Assembly (NCBI GenBank): GCA_023515745.1
Contig: JALECJ010000258.1
Location: 2,765,164-2,829,163, forward strand
Reading direction: 5' to 3'
Length of the DNA: 64,000 nucleotides
DNA from: Amoeboaphelidium protococcarum
Lineage: Eukaryota > Aphelidiomycota > Aphelidea
The notes under the pieces are model-generated. The model was not told the origin of the DNA. It searched no databases and saw only the letters and a program-made list of their open reading frames with translations. This document shows, one piece after another, positions 26,304 to 38,364 of the stretch. Both the position numbers and the translations under genes were made by a program. Each line of letters opens with the position of its first letter. Position 1 is the first letter of the stretch.

Positions 26304-27806
26304 ATGTTAAAGAGAAGAAATATGACTATTCAAGATTGCTTAGAATTTTTATCCACTAGTTACTCGCCGTTCCATGCTGTGGACAATGTGAAGAAGAGAC
26401 TGCTGTCTGCCAATTTCTAACAACTATCAGAGGGTGGGGCGGACTGGCAGTTACAGGCTGGCAAGTCGTACTTTGTAACTAGAAATTAGTCATCTGTGAT
26501 TGCGTTCAAGATTGGAAGTGGTTTCCAGATCAACAAAGATAAGTGTGGCTCTCTAGGCATTGTTGTTGCGCACACCGACTCTCCATGTCTCAAGGTGAAG
26601 CCTCGTAGTCGGAAAGTTGCTTCCGGATATGGCTTGGTTGGTGTCTAGACGTATGGCGGTGGTTTGTGGCACACTTGGTTTGATAGAGATTTATCAATGA
26701 GTGGGCGTGTCGTTGTCAAGAGTGGTGCTGATGAAAAGTTATTGGAATCCAGGTTGGTGAGCTTTGGGAATGATGCCATTATGCGTATACCAACTCTGGC
26801 CATTCATTTGGATAGAACAGTGAAGGAGTCTTTTAAGTTTAATGATGAATCTCAGTTATAGCCTATTTTGTTGAATAGAGTGTCATAGTAGAATGATGGT
26901 GGTAAGGTTAATAGTGATGATGATAGTAGTTCAGATATTCGTAAAAGTCATCATGAGGCTTTATTATCATTAATTACTGAGAAGTTGCAGTTGAAGTCTA
27001 TGGATTAGATTGTTGATTTTGAACTGTGTCTACATGATACAGTTCCTGCTAGACTTGGTGGTTTGAAGAATGAGTTTATATTCAGTCCTAGATTGGATAA
27101 TCTGATGATGAGCTATTGTGCTGTAGAGGCTTTGCTGAATAGTGCAGGCGGTGATTAATCAAATGAGTGTGGAATATCCATGGTCACTCTATTCGATAAT
27201 GAAGAGGTTGGTTCTGATTCTGCTTATGGTGCCAATTCCAATTTTTTGCCTTCAGTTCTGAATAGAATTGTCTCATCTTTTGCTTATTCTAAAGACTCTT
27301 CAAGTGTGGGAAGTGTTGAATCTGCATTATCTCGTTGTATGGCAAGTTCTTTATTAATCTCTGCAGATATGGCTCATGCGATTCATCCAAATTATGCTGA
27401 CAAACATGAGCAAAATCACTAGCCAGTTATGAATGAAGGTGTGACTATCAAGATCAATGCTAATCAGAGATATGCCACTACTAGTATTGGGTCATCAATT
27501 CTCAAGCAGATTGCGTAAGATTACAACTAGAAGATTGCATCAAATGGTAGTAATAATAATAAGCCTTTGAAGCTGTAGGAGTTTGTGGTGCGCAACGACT
27601 CTCCATGTGGAAGTACTATCGGACCTATTCTATCTACCAAGATGGGTATCTAGACTGTGGATGTGGGAAATGCGATGCTGAGTATGCACAGTATTAGAGA
27701 GTGTTGTGGAGCTGAGGATGTTTAGTAGGCTATTAATTTATTCACGCAAGTGTTTAAACATGGTTAACAATTAGGTGGATACTAAGTCTAAAATGCTTTA
27801 AATTGA
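26304..27806 (+). CDS. Aspartyl aminopeptidase (M18 family)
   Basis: A 500-residue intronless frame. M18 hallmarks in order: SPFHAV near the start; AHTDSP with the first zinc ligand (about residue 92); [50 protein letters not shown] with the catalytic Glu pair; and [25 protein letters not shown] with the last His. These enzymes remove N-terminal Asp/Glu from peptides in the cytosol or vacuole (DNPEP, Ape4). A low-complexity SDDDSSSD loop in the middle is an insertion compared with typical members. ATG 26304 and ATG 26322 are in frame; either could start. Ends at TGA 27804, convergent with the 830-residue gene. Confidence 0.95.
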
Positions 27807-28025
27807 CTAGATCACCATGATGATGAACCTGGCTGGATTTTAGTCTGATTTTATAAGAGCAAGAGGCTTTAATTTAAGGTGTTGACTGAAGTGAGTGTAT
27901 GGATTATGAACTAAACTTGATAGTAATAAAAACTATGTAAATTTTATCCAAGTGCCATCTATCTAGACTCTTAATAGCTAATAACGCTCCTATTGCTGAA
28001 CACCATTTAGACTGATATTGAGAAG

Positions 28026-30518
28026 TCAAGAAATGAACAAGTCGAATACTTCAGATTTGAGGAAGAGAACTAGATCGCCGGGAGATACACAACGTACATT
28101 ACCGTGTAAGCCATTGGATAAGTACGGAAAGTGGTACCAGAGAAATTTTAGAGCATTCTAATCGTGCAGAAACTTGACCACAATCTATGAGACTTTCTTC
28201 TCGTTAACTGCCAGAATAAGCAGACGTTCGGTAAACCTTTAATCCACCTTATTTTATAACTCTAAGCCCCAATGATTCTTTAAGTGCTAAATTACAATCA
28301 CACACAACAAGTACTCTTTCCACTAGTAGAAACAATAAAAGAGAACTTCAAGATTCAGACAAAATAACTCTGCTGATCTAATTGACGAGGTATCCTACTA
28401 TAAGAGTAGGAGCAGTGCAGCGTGAGAGAGATGCAAAGCCTCCCGGTCCATGCCTCGATGTAAGCACACTTTAGACAACTGAGAATACAATAGAGACAGC
28501 TCAGCTTCCTATTCCACAGTCCATGTACACTTAATATCTAATTTCATCCGTTGAATTAGTACAAGCAAAACGTGATAAATCAAAAGTGATGCACTTTATT
28601 TGACACTTCCATCCGGCTGAAAATCTCCTCCACCATTCATTGAGACAGCATCCACCTAGCCGAGTATATCAACTGGATATAACGTATCCAATTATCGCAA
28701 AATATTTTGCAACTGAGTGCTAGTTAGCAAGTTCAAGAGTTCACTAAATTGATCTCCGTCCAGACTCAAACAAGCATCTAGGCCATCACTTAAATCAGTA
28801 TCAGATTTCATGGATTGCAACTACATATCCTCATCCTCTCCCTCCTCTACTTCAACATTTCGCGCCAATTTAGATAAAGACTCGGCAATCTACCTTACAT
28901 TGGCACTGAGTATATTAAAGTAATCGTTATCATCACCATCATCATCGACATTATTAACATGGTCAATATCAGGATTATTAAAGACATGAACCAACAGAGT
29001 CTGCTCACTTAACTTTGTCCAAAAGCTCTAACGAGGTTCTGAGCCATCATCCATTCCATCAGATTTCTACATATCTTGAATCTTATAGAATGCAGGTATC
29101 AGCTAATTCAAATCCCACTCTTTAGGCACGTTACCGTTCATATATTTACACAAAGCCACCATCAGATTCGCTTATTATTATTACTCAGTTGTGATATCAT
29201 CAACTTAGGTTAATATCTTTTCCAAGTGGTTGATATCTAAAAATTAATGGTCTTGCTGAATTATACAAATAAGATACGCTCGTAGTAGAGTAAATAGAAT
29301 CTTGTTCTTGTTAGAGGGAGCATTATCCAACCACCAAAGCTGCGTGATCTAATCATCATAAGATTGACCCAAAAGATAACTAAACACCGCATATATTTGC
29401 CGAATGCAATTCAATACAGACACGTCCTATACCAACTTGGCTTGTAACAGCTTCATCAATTTTCGTCTGAACTTGTCCAATGCATCCAACTTTATTAATT
29501 ACAGCGGCAGCATGACAAGAAATCGAACAGAATCTCCTAGCATTGCTTAAGTCAATAAATCAGCAAATAGCAAAGATTATTCAACATCCTTGTTAAAGTC
29601 AAATGGGCGCTCCGTATTGATGCTTTGGATGTCAACAATAAGCTACAGATCCGTCTTCACCTAGGATCGACACTTATCTGGACAGTACAAAAGGCAATCT
29701 ACAAACTATATAAACACTTCATCGCGCTGCTTCTACTCAATACAGTTTATAATCTACTAATATAACCGCCTCGGTCTGATCTCCGTATTATTATCATCTT
29801 CCTAAGACAAGACCATACAGATGCTTTTCAAAGCGGTGATAAACTTGAGTCTGATATGATCAAAATGTCCAGGACCTTCATCCATAACAGAATCTGTATT
29901 ACCAATAGGAAATTAAGTCCAGAAACTCTCATACAGAGAACGCAAAGCATCTAGATTACGTGTCCTTTCACAATACTATATCAGAATTTCCCAGACTGTT
30001 TAAATTAATAATAATGAATCTGATTTAGATATTATTACTAAAGCTTTCAGTAACCACTAGAATGACGAATCTTGCGATTCAGGAGACACTCTTTAATTCG
30101 ATAATCTAAGCAGATGGTAAACTATAACAGTCTAGGCTTAAGGCCACTTTAACTCACCTTGATAATCAAGCTCAGTTTGATTGTCATCGTCACCAGTCGA
30201 CTATAACTAATTGGCAAAAACTAGCCAGAACGACGTGGATTAACAATAAAGCCTAATAACATCAGCCTTTACTTGTAAGCATTGGTATAATTCAAATATT
30301 CGCCCACATAACAACTTTTAACGCGCACTCAAAGATTATACCAAATTGTCTAGTTCTATAAACTTTTATGGCTCTAACGATAAGTCCAGCAGGTGAATGA
30401 GAGCATCAATAGCGTTCTATAACTCCAGCTAGTTGCCCCTCTGTACAGTGGTGCGATAATACGACTCATCCAAGAGCAACTTGTATCCCAACTAATTTAA
30501 TAAATTCTCATCCATCAT
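28026..30518 (-). CDS. Large alpha-helical protein of unknown function
   Basis: An 830-residue frame from ATG 30518 to TGA 28026 with no introns. It has more than 50 TAA/TAG codons, so a standard-code search sees nothing here, yet it is free of TGA over 2.5 kb, which is strong evidence for a gene. The sequence is almost all amphipathic helix (for example LQNAIDALIHLLDLSLEP, LLIQTVWEILIQYCER, ALHLSHAALLLLLQQD), with acidic loops (DDDGDDNDYF, EVEEGEDEDM). It looks like an alpha-solenoid scaffold of the type found in nuclear pore, cohesin-loader or TPR proteins, but I cannot match a family. No signal peptide or membrane helix. Confidence 0.75.
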
Positions 30519-31057
30519 TGATTAGTATTTATTAAATCTCCAGTAGGTGTGTTGAACGTCTTAAAGAGATATATGTTACTAGATTAGATCAAATGACTTA
30601 ATTCGCGCGGATAATAAAAGCTGAAAGTTTAAAAATGAAAGAGTGAATGAGATCAAAGAAGTCTCCAAATGCATTAAAACTGTATTAGACATTTTTTGGG
30701 GTATGACTAGGAGCTGCTTGCTAAATCTAATTGAGTGGATATTTAATGTGCTGAATGTTGTATATCTAGTGAAATGATGTCGCCGTATCTTTTCTAGTTG
30801 TTACAGCGTAGTTTCAAGTGAGATTGGTCGTCGCGTGTTGAAGTCATAAGCCAATGACAGTGGTGATCACTCACCAATGTTATAGTCACTGATAGCTTTG
30901 ACGCGGTACAAAGTGGTAAGTCTCACTTACTGAATATAATAAATCAACTACACATTAAGCGAATTTGTTCAAACTTTCTGATGCCAAGATAGCTATCAAA
31001 CTTGGTAGTATCATAAACGGTATAATAGACTCAACTGTCATTACTATATTTTTACTT
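30519..31057. other. Intergenic, upstream of the 830-aa gene
   Basis: 539 bp between two minus-strand genes. AT-rich, with a short palindromic GTGATCAC at about 30865. A second open frame running into the 3' end of the Crinkler-like gene (30955-31206) is treated as a shadow. Confidence 0.35.
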
Positions 31058-33346
31058 TCAAACCTAAAGTGTATTAATTCTGGATTTAAAAGCGGAGTCT
31101 TCTTAGCAGTCAAATAATCTCCAAACGTCAAGATCTCCAATAGCACTGAAGAAATTAGGCGCACTTGTCTTGGATATGATAGTGACACTATCATCATCAT
31201 CACCATCTGAATTCGGAATATTCTAGCCTGAATGAACTACCAGCAATCTCTTAATCTTATAACCCAATTAATGAACGTACTTGATACTACTCAATAGTTC
31301 TTGGCGACTGCCAGAAAATCCCTTCAAAACTTCACAGGTCCCACGCTTGCAATAAAACTTGTCCACATCAGTAGTGTGCCAAGCATTTGCAAGCTCTTGC
31401 TTAGATATTTTGTTGGCAAACTTTACCTGCACAATGTACACAATCTTTTTCGCAACACAGCGGTAAATGATGTCAGGCCCCATCATGTGATTTGGAAAAT
31501 ACACTGAACTACCATCAAAATTGTTAGTCTGCAACAAATACGAATCAATGGAGTGACTGCACACATTAAGACGCTACAGCAAGGCGCCATCACCAGCAAA
31601 ATTGGCTACTAAAGCAAAAGCGACAAAATATTCAAACATGTAACCAACAGCAGTATCAGGCTGAGGTAACATACCCGCTTATTTGGAAAGTTCATAAACA
31701 ATGCTGCTAAATGGTATGAAATAGCGCAGACACTCAATGACGGCGTCTTCAAGAATTTCCACAGTGGTAAGAGAGCCCAACTACCCACTGACAACAAAGC
31801 CCAATCCGCACCGCACTATTTCAGACACCTCACTTTGTTACAAAAACATTCTTGCTCTTCCAATTAAGACATATGAGAACAACGCGTCGGATAGTAAAGA
31901 ATACATAGTTTCATTGCCAAAATGACGCATGAGAGGATCTTTTTCAGCGTTCATACTTTACACAAAATAATTCAATGGAAATATAGGAGACTCCACCTAA
32001 GTTATACCTAACATGAATGCAGGAAGAACTTGGTCAATGTCTTACAACCTCAAATACTCATCCAAGATATGCGCAATAAATCGAGCCCGACCATGGCAAA
32101 GTCTAAAATCCCCAACTCTTTACACGACACTTTCAACATTGTCACACCGGTGATAATTGAGTAACCACCTCGCATAATTCTTCACTTCAAGCTAGCTTAA
32201 TGGTCTAAAGTTAGTTATAAGTTAATAGCTCAACGCTGTATTCTTAAATGTTGCAGATGATAGGTATTCGTCCATAAAATCAAAGTTTATCCCAGTACCA
32301 GCCACTACCAAGTTTCTAAAGCCCCCCAAAGCCTTAGTTTGATAAATAAGAGAGGAGAAAAATGGTCTGACATTGGCGCTGTTAGGTAGTAAGTGTACAA
32401 ATTCGCCGTCCAGAGCCCTCTGAATCTCATCAATAGCCAATATTGGATATGAGTCGCATTCAGCGAACAAGACAACGTCTGCGTCAACATATTATGTATA
32501 AATGCGTTTCCCATTTAGCATCAAAGTAGCCAACTTTTCATAAATCAGAAAGAACACATCTTTTCCAGCAAAATAATTTTAAGGATGCATCTGACATAAC
32601 AGAAGCTGAGGATGACAATTGACGCCATACTGTTCAATCAGTAACTTGCAAACATGAATGCGCACAAAATACAGCAGTTAAATCAATCTTCGTGACATAT
32701 CAGTTCCATACGTGCCAGTAAATCTGCCAGCAAGCAGACTACAATGTCTCAAATCACCTGAACCTATGCCACCAGATTAGGGATCTAAAGTAAAGTAGTA
32801 GCCTCCATATTAATACAGCAGTTCGAGTACAAGACGCGTCTTACCTGCTCCACTCAGTGCTAAAACGATTTTCACGTCATCCAATCCATCAAACCTTTCA
32901 TAAACATCAGATGTGACTCTTCTATCAAGACAAGTTTCAAGCCCATTGGATTTAAACTGTACATCACCAGGAGGCGTCCAGTTTGATCCTACTTCCTTTC
33001 TAAATCTGATTTTAATATACTCCACAGCTCCATCTCTATTACTCATGTCCATATTCTTTACCAGCTCTTCATCAGATAGAGATTATTTCATGCCATTGCC
33101 ATTACTATTGCTATGGAAATAATCAAAAAGTTTCTAAGCCAAGGTCAAATCAGCATTGTACTGTCTAAGCAATACTTCCCACTAGTCAATCCTAAAAGAG
33201 CAAAAAAACTCATACAATAAATAGTCTTTTTTAAAACGTTCAGCTAAAGCATGATATCCTACACTGTCCAATAAAGACAATAAACCATCTAGCGATGGAG
33301 ATTATGTTTATGATGATTAATATCCAGTGCTAGATTACTTAGACAT
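31058..33346 (-). CDS. Crinkler-like protein: P-loop NTPase plus PD-(D/E)XK-type nuclease domain
   Basis: A 762-residue frame. An N-terminal Ser/Gln-rich stretch and a helical module (LDSVGYHALAERFKKDYLLYEFF) precede a P-loop NTPase with LALSGAGKTRLVLELL (Walker A, about residue 158) and ILAIDEIQ (Walker B, about 302). The 'SGAGKTR' followed by a helical lid and 'DEIQ' is the form seen in Crinkler (CRN) proteins of chytrids, Rhizophagus and oomycetes. Near the C-terminus GPDIIYRC...YIVQVKFANK fits a PD-(D/E)XK nuclease core with Gln in place of the second acid, also typical of CRN nuclease domains. No signal peptide or LFLAK-type leader is seen, so delivery is unclear. It lies 134 bp from the divergent Lso2 gene. 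Confidence 0.72.
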
Positions 33347-33480
33347 TTCTTTGTGATGGTATTTTCTCTCACTTTTCGCAATTGCACTTTGGGCGTGAGA
33401 TCAGCCGATCTCTCTTCACAATTAGACGAGTTGCGCTCCATATACACTCAGTACTAAATAGAAGATTCATTAAGTATACA

Positions 33481-34239
33481 ATGCCACCAAAGAAAGGAAA
33501 TAGTAAAGCAGAGGCAGCGAAAGCCAAGAAGGAAGCTAATTAGCAGTAGAAAGATGCTCAGAAGGCACAACTTCGTGAGTAAGAAGAGGCATCCAAGTGG
33601 GAGTCTGGTGCTGATACTAAGCGTTCTAATAAAGCCGCTGCCGAAGCGTAGAAGAAAGCAGAGTTATAAGCGCGTAAAGCTAAAGCCAAGAAATTGCTAG
33701 AAGAGGAAGAGTCTTAACTGAAGGCTACCGCTGCTGCTAGTGGTAGTTCTGGTAATAAGAAGGCCGGAGCAGTTACGCGTGGTAGTGCAAAGGCTGCAGC
33801 CAAGAAACAGTAAAAAGTTGAATAGTAGCAGGTGGAATAGTAGGCACTCAATGTCGAAGAGTTTGCCGCTACTAACATTGATGATGCTCTTGATTTGTTG
33901 GATGTCGCGGCCACTACAACTTCTGGAGGCGCATCCTCTGGTGGTAAGAAGTAATAGTTCAAGACTGGCAGCGGTGTTACAGAGATCGAGAAGCATCCAG
34001 AGCGACGCGCAAAAGCTGCATATAAAGCATATGAAGATGCCAATCTGGCTCGATTGAGGAAGGAGAATCCGTCGCTCAGACTGACCCAAGTGAAGGAATT
34101 GATGTGGTAAGAATGGTAAAAGTCACCCGAGAATCCATTCAATAAGACTGTTCTCAGCTATAATGCAAGTAAAGATGAAGAGCGAGATGCTGTGGAAGCT
34201 TTGCGTAAACAGACTGAAGATAGACTCCGCATTAAATGA
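33481..34239 (+). CDS. LSO2: Lso2/CCDC124-type ribosome-associated protein
   Basis: A 252-residue frame. The N-terminus MPPKKGNSKAEAAKAKK is the typical basic ribosome-binding start of CCDC124, followed by a Gln/Lys/Ala coiled coil. The C-terminal block HPERRAKAAYKAYEDANLARL..ENPSLRLTQVKELMWQEWQKSPENPFN matches the family's conserved end (AA..AFEE..LP.L..ENP..RLSQ.K.L..KEW..SP.NP.N). The protein binds stalled or hibernating ribosomes in the inter-subunit space and helps restart translation. Longer than yeast Lso2 (92 residues) and near human CCDC124 (223). Many Gln are TAG. Confidence 0.9.
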
Positions 34240-34329
34240 AATTTTTAGTATTACAGTACATTATAATGCGTAAATCATTGTCTTCTAAGTTTAGTAGCAA
34301 TTCTATTGATCATGTATCATCTTTCGGTA

Positions 34330-35883
34330 TCATTTTCTTACTATAGCGTCGAACAATTGTGCTGCATTGAATCGACAGCCTAAACGTTGACACAGCAGAA
34401 AGATCCCACTAAGTTTCCTGTGCAGAGTGTAAGTCTCTTCAGGCGGTGGAGTAAGACGATGTTCTAGCATTATTGGAATCTCTGATCTCACCTAAGTCGT
34501 GACGCCAGTGCGGCCAAAATCATAGATCTATCCGCCATTCTTTCTAAATGGAACTGCTAGAGTGAACAGAGAATTCAGATGAGCATTGATCATCATTTGC
34601 GATTCATATCCAGTGAGATAACCAATGTCCTGGCTCAACTTGATGGCATTGTCACGATCCATATCCACCGCGCTAATGAGCAATTGTCGATAGAGACTCA
34701 CGAAATTGTTATCAAAGCTCTTGCTGGAACCAAAGTCTAGTAGAACAACTTCAATCTTATGCTAATTATATAAGAAATTTGACCAGTTAGGATCAGTCTG
34801 CATAAGATTGTACGTGAAAATCTCGTTCAAGCACAGCTTTAACATACTTTATCCTATAGCATTTAATCGCTACTGAGTAATTCTAGAAGAGGGTGGTGAT
34901 AATAAATTTCCAAATGTAATTCCATCTTTCCACTCAGAGACTAATACATTATCTGAAGATATGTCAGTGAACACTTTGGGGACCGTTACTCTCACAGTAT
35001 CTCTTGTAAGAGTCTCATCATTATCCAGATGCTATGAGAACATGGTCATCATCTACGCTTCACGCTTATAATCACATTCTAGCAGTAACTCTTTCCTTGC
35101 AGCCTCAAGTGTCTTGTCAAGAAAAAGACCTTTAGGTAAGAGTTTAGAAGCTAGCAGAATCAGTTTTAAAGTGGAAAGATCCGAGATGATTGATTTGGCA
35201 ACATTTGGGTACTAAATCTTCACCGCAACAGGTATGAGACCGGATGGAGACTTAAATTGGGCATAGTGCACCTGACCAATAGATGCCGCAGCTCTAGGTG
35301 TCTCTTCAAAATCCTGAAATATATTTTTCCAATCACTTCCCAATTCCTTAATCAAGATTGGCTCCACCTATTCAAATGGCACATAGTAAGCTTAGTTCTA
35401 TAGTTATACCAGAACGCGTCGCCACCCCTCTGGCAATATTTCAGAATCCTACAAACTCAACATCTGACCAAGTTTAAGAGCAGCTCCTCTCATACGAGAC
35501 AGTGTAGAAACTATAGTATCTAGATTATCGGACGATTTTATCGACTGACCGCGCAGCATATTAACACCAATAGATAAACCCAACTGACCATAATTTACCA
35601 AACGCGACATTCTGGACGCTGGAACCTTGGCAGCGACTAGTTATTTCTTTTCATTTTAAATTACAGGTAAATCTTGTTCCGATTATTATAAAGATGATGA
35701 GCCTGAAGACTAGACATTATGCGCGAGATTGTTTTTTACAGACACTATGCGCGGGGGCCGCAATCCAGATTAAAGCCTATTAGATCCCGTGGAGACTATG
35801 GATGGCGATACATTCAAGACTCTAGATGTCTGGTGCAGGACTTAGAACAAATCAGTAAGTAGCGTATGGTTCCCTCTCGTCAT
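34330..35883 (-). CDS. COQ8: COQ8/ADCK atypical kinase (UbiB family), mitochondrial
   Basis: A 517-residue frame from ATG 35883. The UbiB-specific KxGQ motif appears as [16 protein letters not shown], the Ala-rich loop as [12 protein letters not shown], the ATP lysine as VAVKIQYP, and the kinase core runs to a [10 protein letters not shown] (metal-binding DFG-like) motif and a late [15 protein letters not shown] block. COQ8 supports coenzyme Q synthesis on the mitochondrial inner membrane. The first about 110 residues are Ser/Arg/Gln-rich and could contain the import signal. Gln in QxxKLGQ-type blocks is partly TAG. Divergent from the GT49 gene, 667 bp away. Confidence 0.92.
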
Positions 35884-36550
35884 AATGAAATCAGGTAAAA
35901 ATTATTATAAACGTCAGAGTTTTCCAATCGCGAATCAAAGAAACTAAAACATTCGTCGAATTGCCCTTAAGAAATGAAGGTTTCCTAACTGTAACGCAAT
36001 CTCCTAGTTCGTTATCTCAATTTAAAAATTGAAGAAACACTCACATTGAGTCAGTACTTATAAGCCTCCATATTCAACATTAAATCCATCTACAATAGAC
36101 CTCAAAATCACAGTCTATAAATCTCATCATAAATTGACATTGTTGAAACAGATGAACGCGTCATTGAACCTGAAATGACTTAGATGGGATCGATGTACAT
36201 GTGCAGGAATAATGAATGTCATTTCTACAAAAGGGAAGTCGGTCTGAAAGCGAGTTTGATCTGTGGATGAATCTGAAACGAGTCGCCTTTTTCTTTGTCG
36301 CGTCACGTATCATTTTCATTTCCCACCGCTCATCGTCGTTGTTTTGTTGACTGATTGTTGCAACGGTCGCTTCCTTTGGTCGTCGTCGCTCTCCATTCCG
36401 TTTCAACGATAAAGAGAGAGAGAAAGAGAGAAATTAAGTCTGGCAGTTTGAATACACTAACACTAATTCACTCATTCATTCACTCACTTAGTTCTCAGTT
36501 CTATTGTTTCCACTTTTAATACTCGTCTCTTGTGGTCAGCATTGTCTTGC
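35884..36550. promoter_or_regulatory. Divergent promoter region, COQ8 / GT49
   Basis: 667 bp between two divergent genes. Contains a GA-rich tract at about 36410-36435 (agagagagagaaagagag) and direct repeats of attcactcattcattcactcac. The 82-residue minus-strand frame at 36161-36406 has no family features. Confidence 0.4.
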
Positions 36551-38098
36551 ATGTAGTCGTCGTCTACCGGTAATTGTAGTGATAGTAGTACTGGTGGTAA
36601 TAATAAATACAATAAATTGCATAAAGAATCTGGAGGCAGTATTAGTAGAATTAATAGTCTCCCTGCACTGATGGATAAAGTTAGAAAGCCATCATCTGCA
36701 CAATCGATGCATTACTCATATTTCAAGTATATCAAGTTTGTGTTCGTCATCTATGTACTGCTATCTATGGCGTATACAAGTACTCATATTGTCTATATGG
36801 CCAAGTCTCTTGTTTCGAAATAGGACGGTGCTTCATCAGTGGGAGGCGGTGGTAGCAGGAACGGTATGAGTAATGTGCAGTTAAGAGTGCGCTCTGCCAA
36901 GTAGAGCCCACTATCTAGGCTTACTCAATAGAGTAGCAGTATTGACACTGCAAATGGTGAAATTGTATCTGATAACTAGCCTACATCGCAGAAATGGATC
37001 GATAGGTTGAGGTAACTCTCACCTCTGCACTATGCAACAGATAGTTCTGTTCAGGCTTCTGGTAACCCTTTGCACCAATTGTCTGATTCTATTCTACATA
37101 GCAAGTTATTCTAGCATGCACTAAAGCCATCCAGTCTTACACCGTACTACTTGAGAATGTCTTACACTCCAAAGATGGATGACATTACAATAACCACTCT
37201 GATTACAATTGGTAGATTACCCGTGTTGGACCAACTAGTTCGCAAATATCATGGCCCGGTTTCTGTGACTTTACACCTGCCGGATGATGAGAATGTCAAG
37301 TATGCTCTAGATCAAGTTGCCGAGATGACTAAGTAGAGTGCAGTATTTGCCAAGTATGTCGATCTTCACCTGGTTATCGATAAATTCGACAGGTAATTCA
37401 ACTATTGGCGCAATATAGCTAGAATGTTTGCAAGATCTGATCTGATCATGACTATGGATGTTGATTTCTTTATATGCACCGAGTTAGAATCCAATTTTGC
37501 ATAGAATATACCACAAGAGCTGAAGACTAAAGTGATGGACGCCTCGGCAGTTCTAGTGGTGCCAGCTTTTGAATTTAGTAATTCTGCCGTTGAGTTGGAA
37601 GTGGATTAGTATCCGTCCACTAAGCAGGCGGCCATACCGTTCATCTAAAAACATCATCTGGTAATGTTCCATGATAGTTGGAAAAGAGGACACGGACCCA
37701 CAGATTATGCTCGATGGGTATAGTCAAATCAGCCGTACCAGGTGACTCAATACAATTACAATTATGAGCCTTATGTACTAATGAAGAAGGAGGGCCTGCC
37801 TTGGTGTGATGAACGATTTACTGGGTATGGTGCGAATAAGGCTGCGTGTTTATATGAGATATTTCTGTCTGGTGCAGAGTTTTGGGTTATGCCAGACGAT
37901 TTTCTAATACATCAGCGACATCCATATCCGGAGAGTGATAGAAGAGTGGAGAGAAAGTACAACAGGCGTCTGTATGATGTATTCAGAGAAGAGGCTTGTT
38001 ATCGTTATGGTAGAATGGGTGCTGGTATTAAGTAGAATTTGACAGCTATTGATGATAAGATTTGCGGCAATTACATTGTCGCCAATAGTGGATTCTGA
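36551..38098 (+). CDS. LARGE/B4GAT1-type glycosyltransferase (GT49)
   Basis: A 515-residue frame starting ATG TAG (Met-Gln). A type II membrane topology is predicted: a cytosolic Ser/Asn-rich start, a single helix at about residues 57-80 (KYIKFVFVIYVLLSMAY), a Ser-rich stem, then the catalytic domain. Family features: ITITTLITIGRLPVLDQLVRKYHGPVSVTLHLPDDEN; a DxD-like DVDFF in SDLIMTMDVDFFI; YEPYVLMKKEGLPWCDERFTGYGANKAACLYEIFLSGAEFWVMPDDFLIHQ(R)H. Animal LARGE and B4GAT1 add glucuronic acid or xylose to dystroglycan. GT49 members occur in amoebae and some early fungi; the acceptor here is unknown. Likely Golgi. Confidence 0.85.
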
Positions 38099-38364
38099 TC
38101 ACAAAGTCAGTTGGAGTATTACAATCAATAAGTGGTTCAAATCAATGAAAGAAGCTGTGCATGATGAACGTTTCGTTATTTTTATTATTATTGTGATTTG
38201 GTGATGAGGATGATAGTGATGATGATAATGAAAGAGGACAACACAATGACAATATAAATGTTTCAAATTTAATCAAGGCTTTTGCTATAACAGCTTTTAA
38301 TTTTAACTACAAAACAAGATTATATTTATTTACAGCACATTGGGCAACTAATGCTCCCAATTTA

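Noticed and set aside
28033-28275. 80-residue plus-strand open frame (TGA-only code)
   Set aside because: It lies antisense within the 3' part of the 830-residue gene and has no features; such frames are expected by chance with a single stop codon.
30955-31206. Alternative frame with hydrophobic tail at the 3' end of the Crinkler-like gene
   Set aside because: The main frame remains open and coding-like to TGA 31058, so a frame switch is unnecessary.
36161-36406. 81-residue minus-strand open frame between COQ8 and GT49
   Set aside because: Arg/Lys-rich low-complexity frame in promoter sequence, no homology seen.
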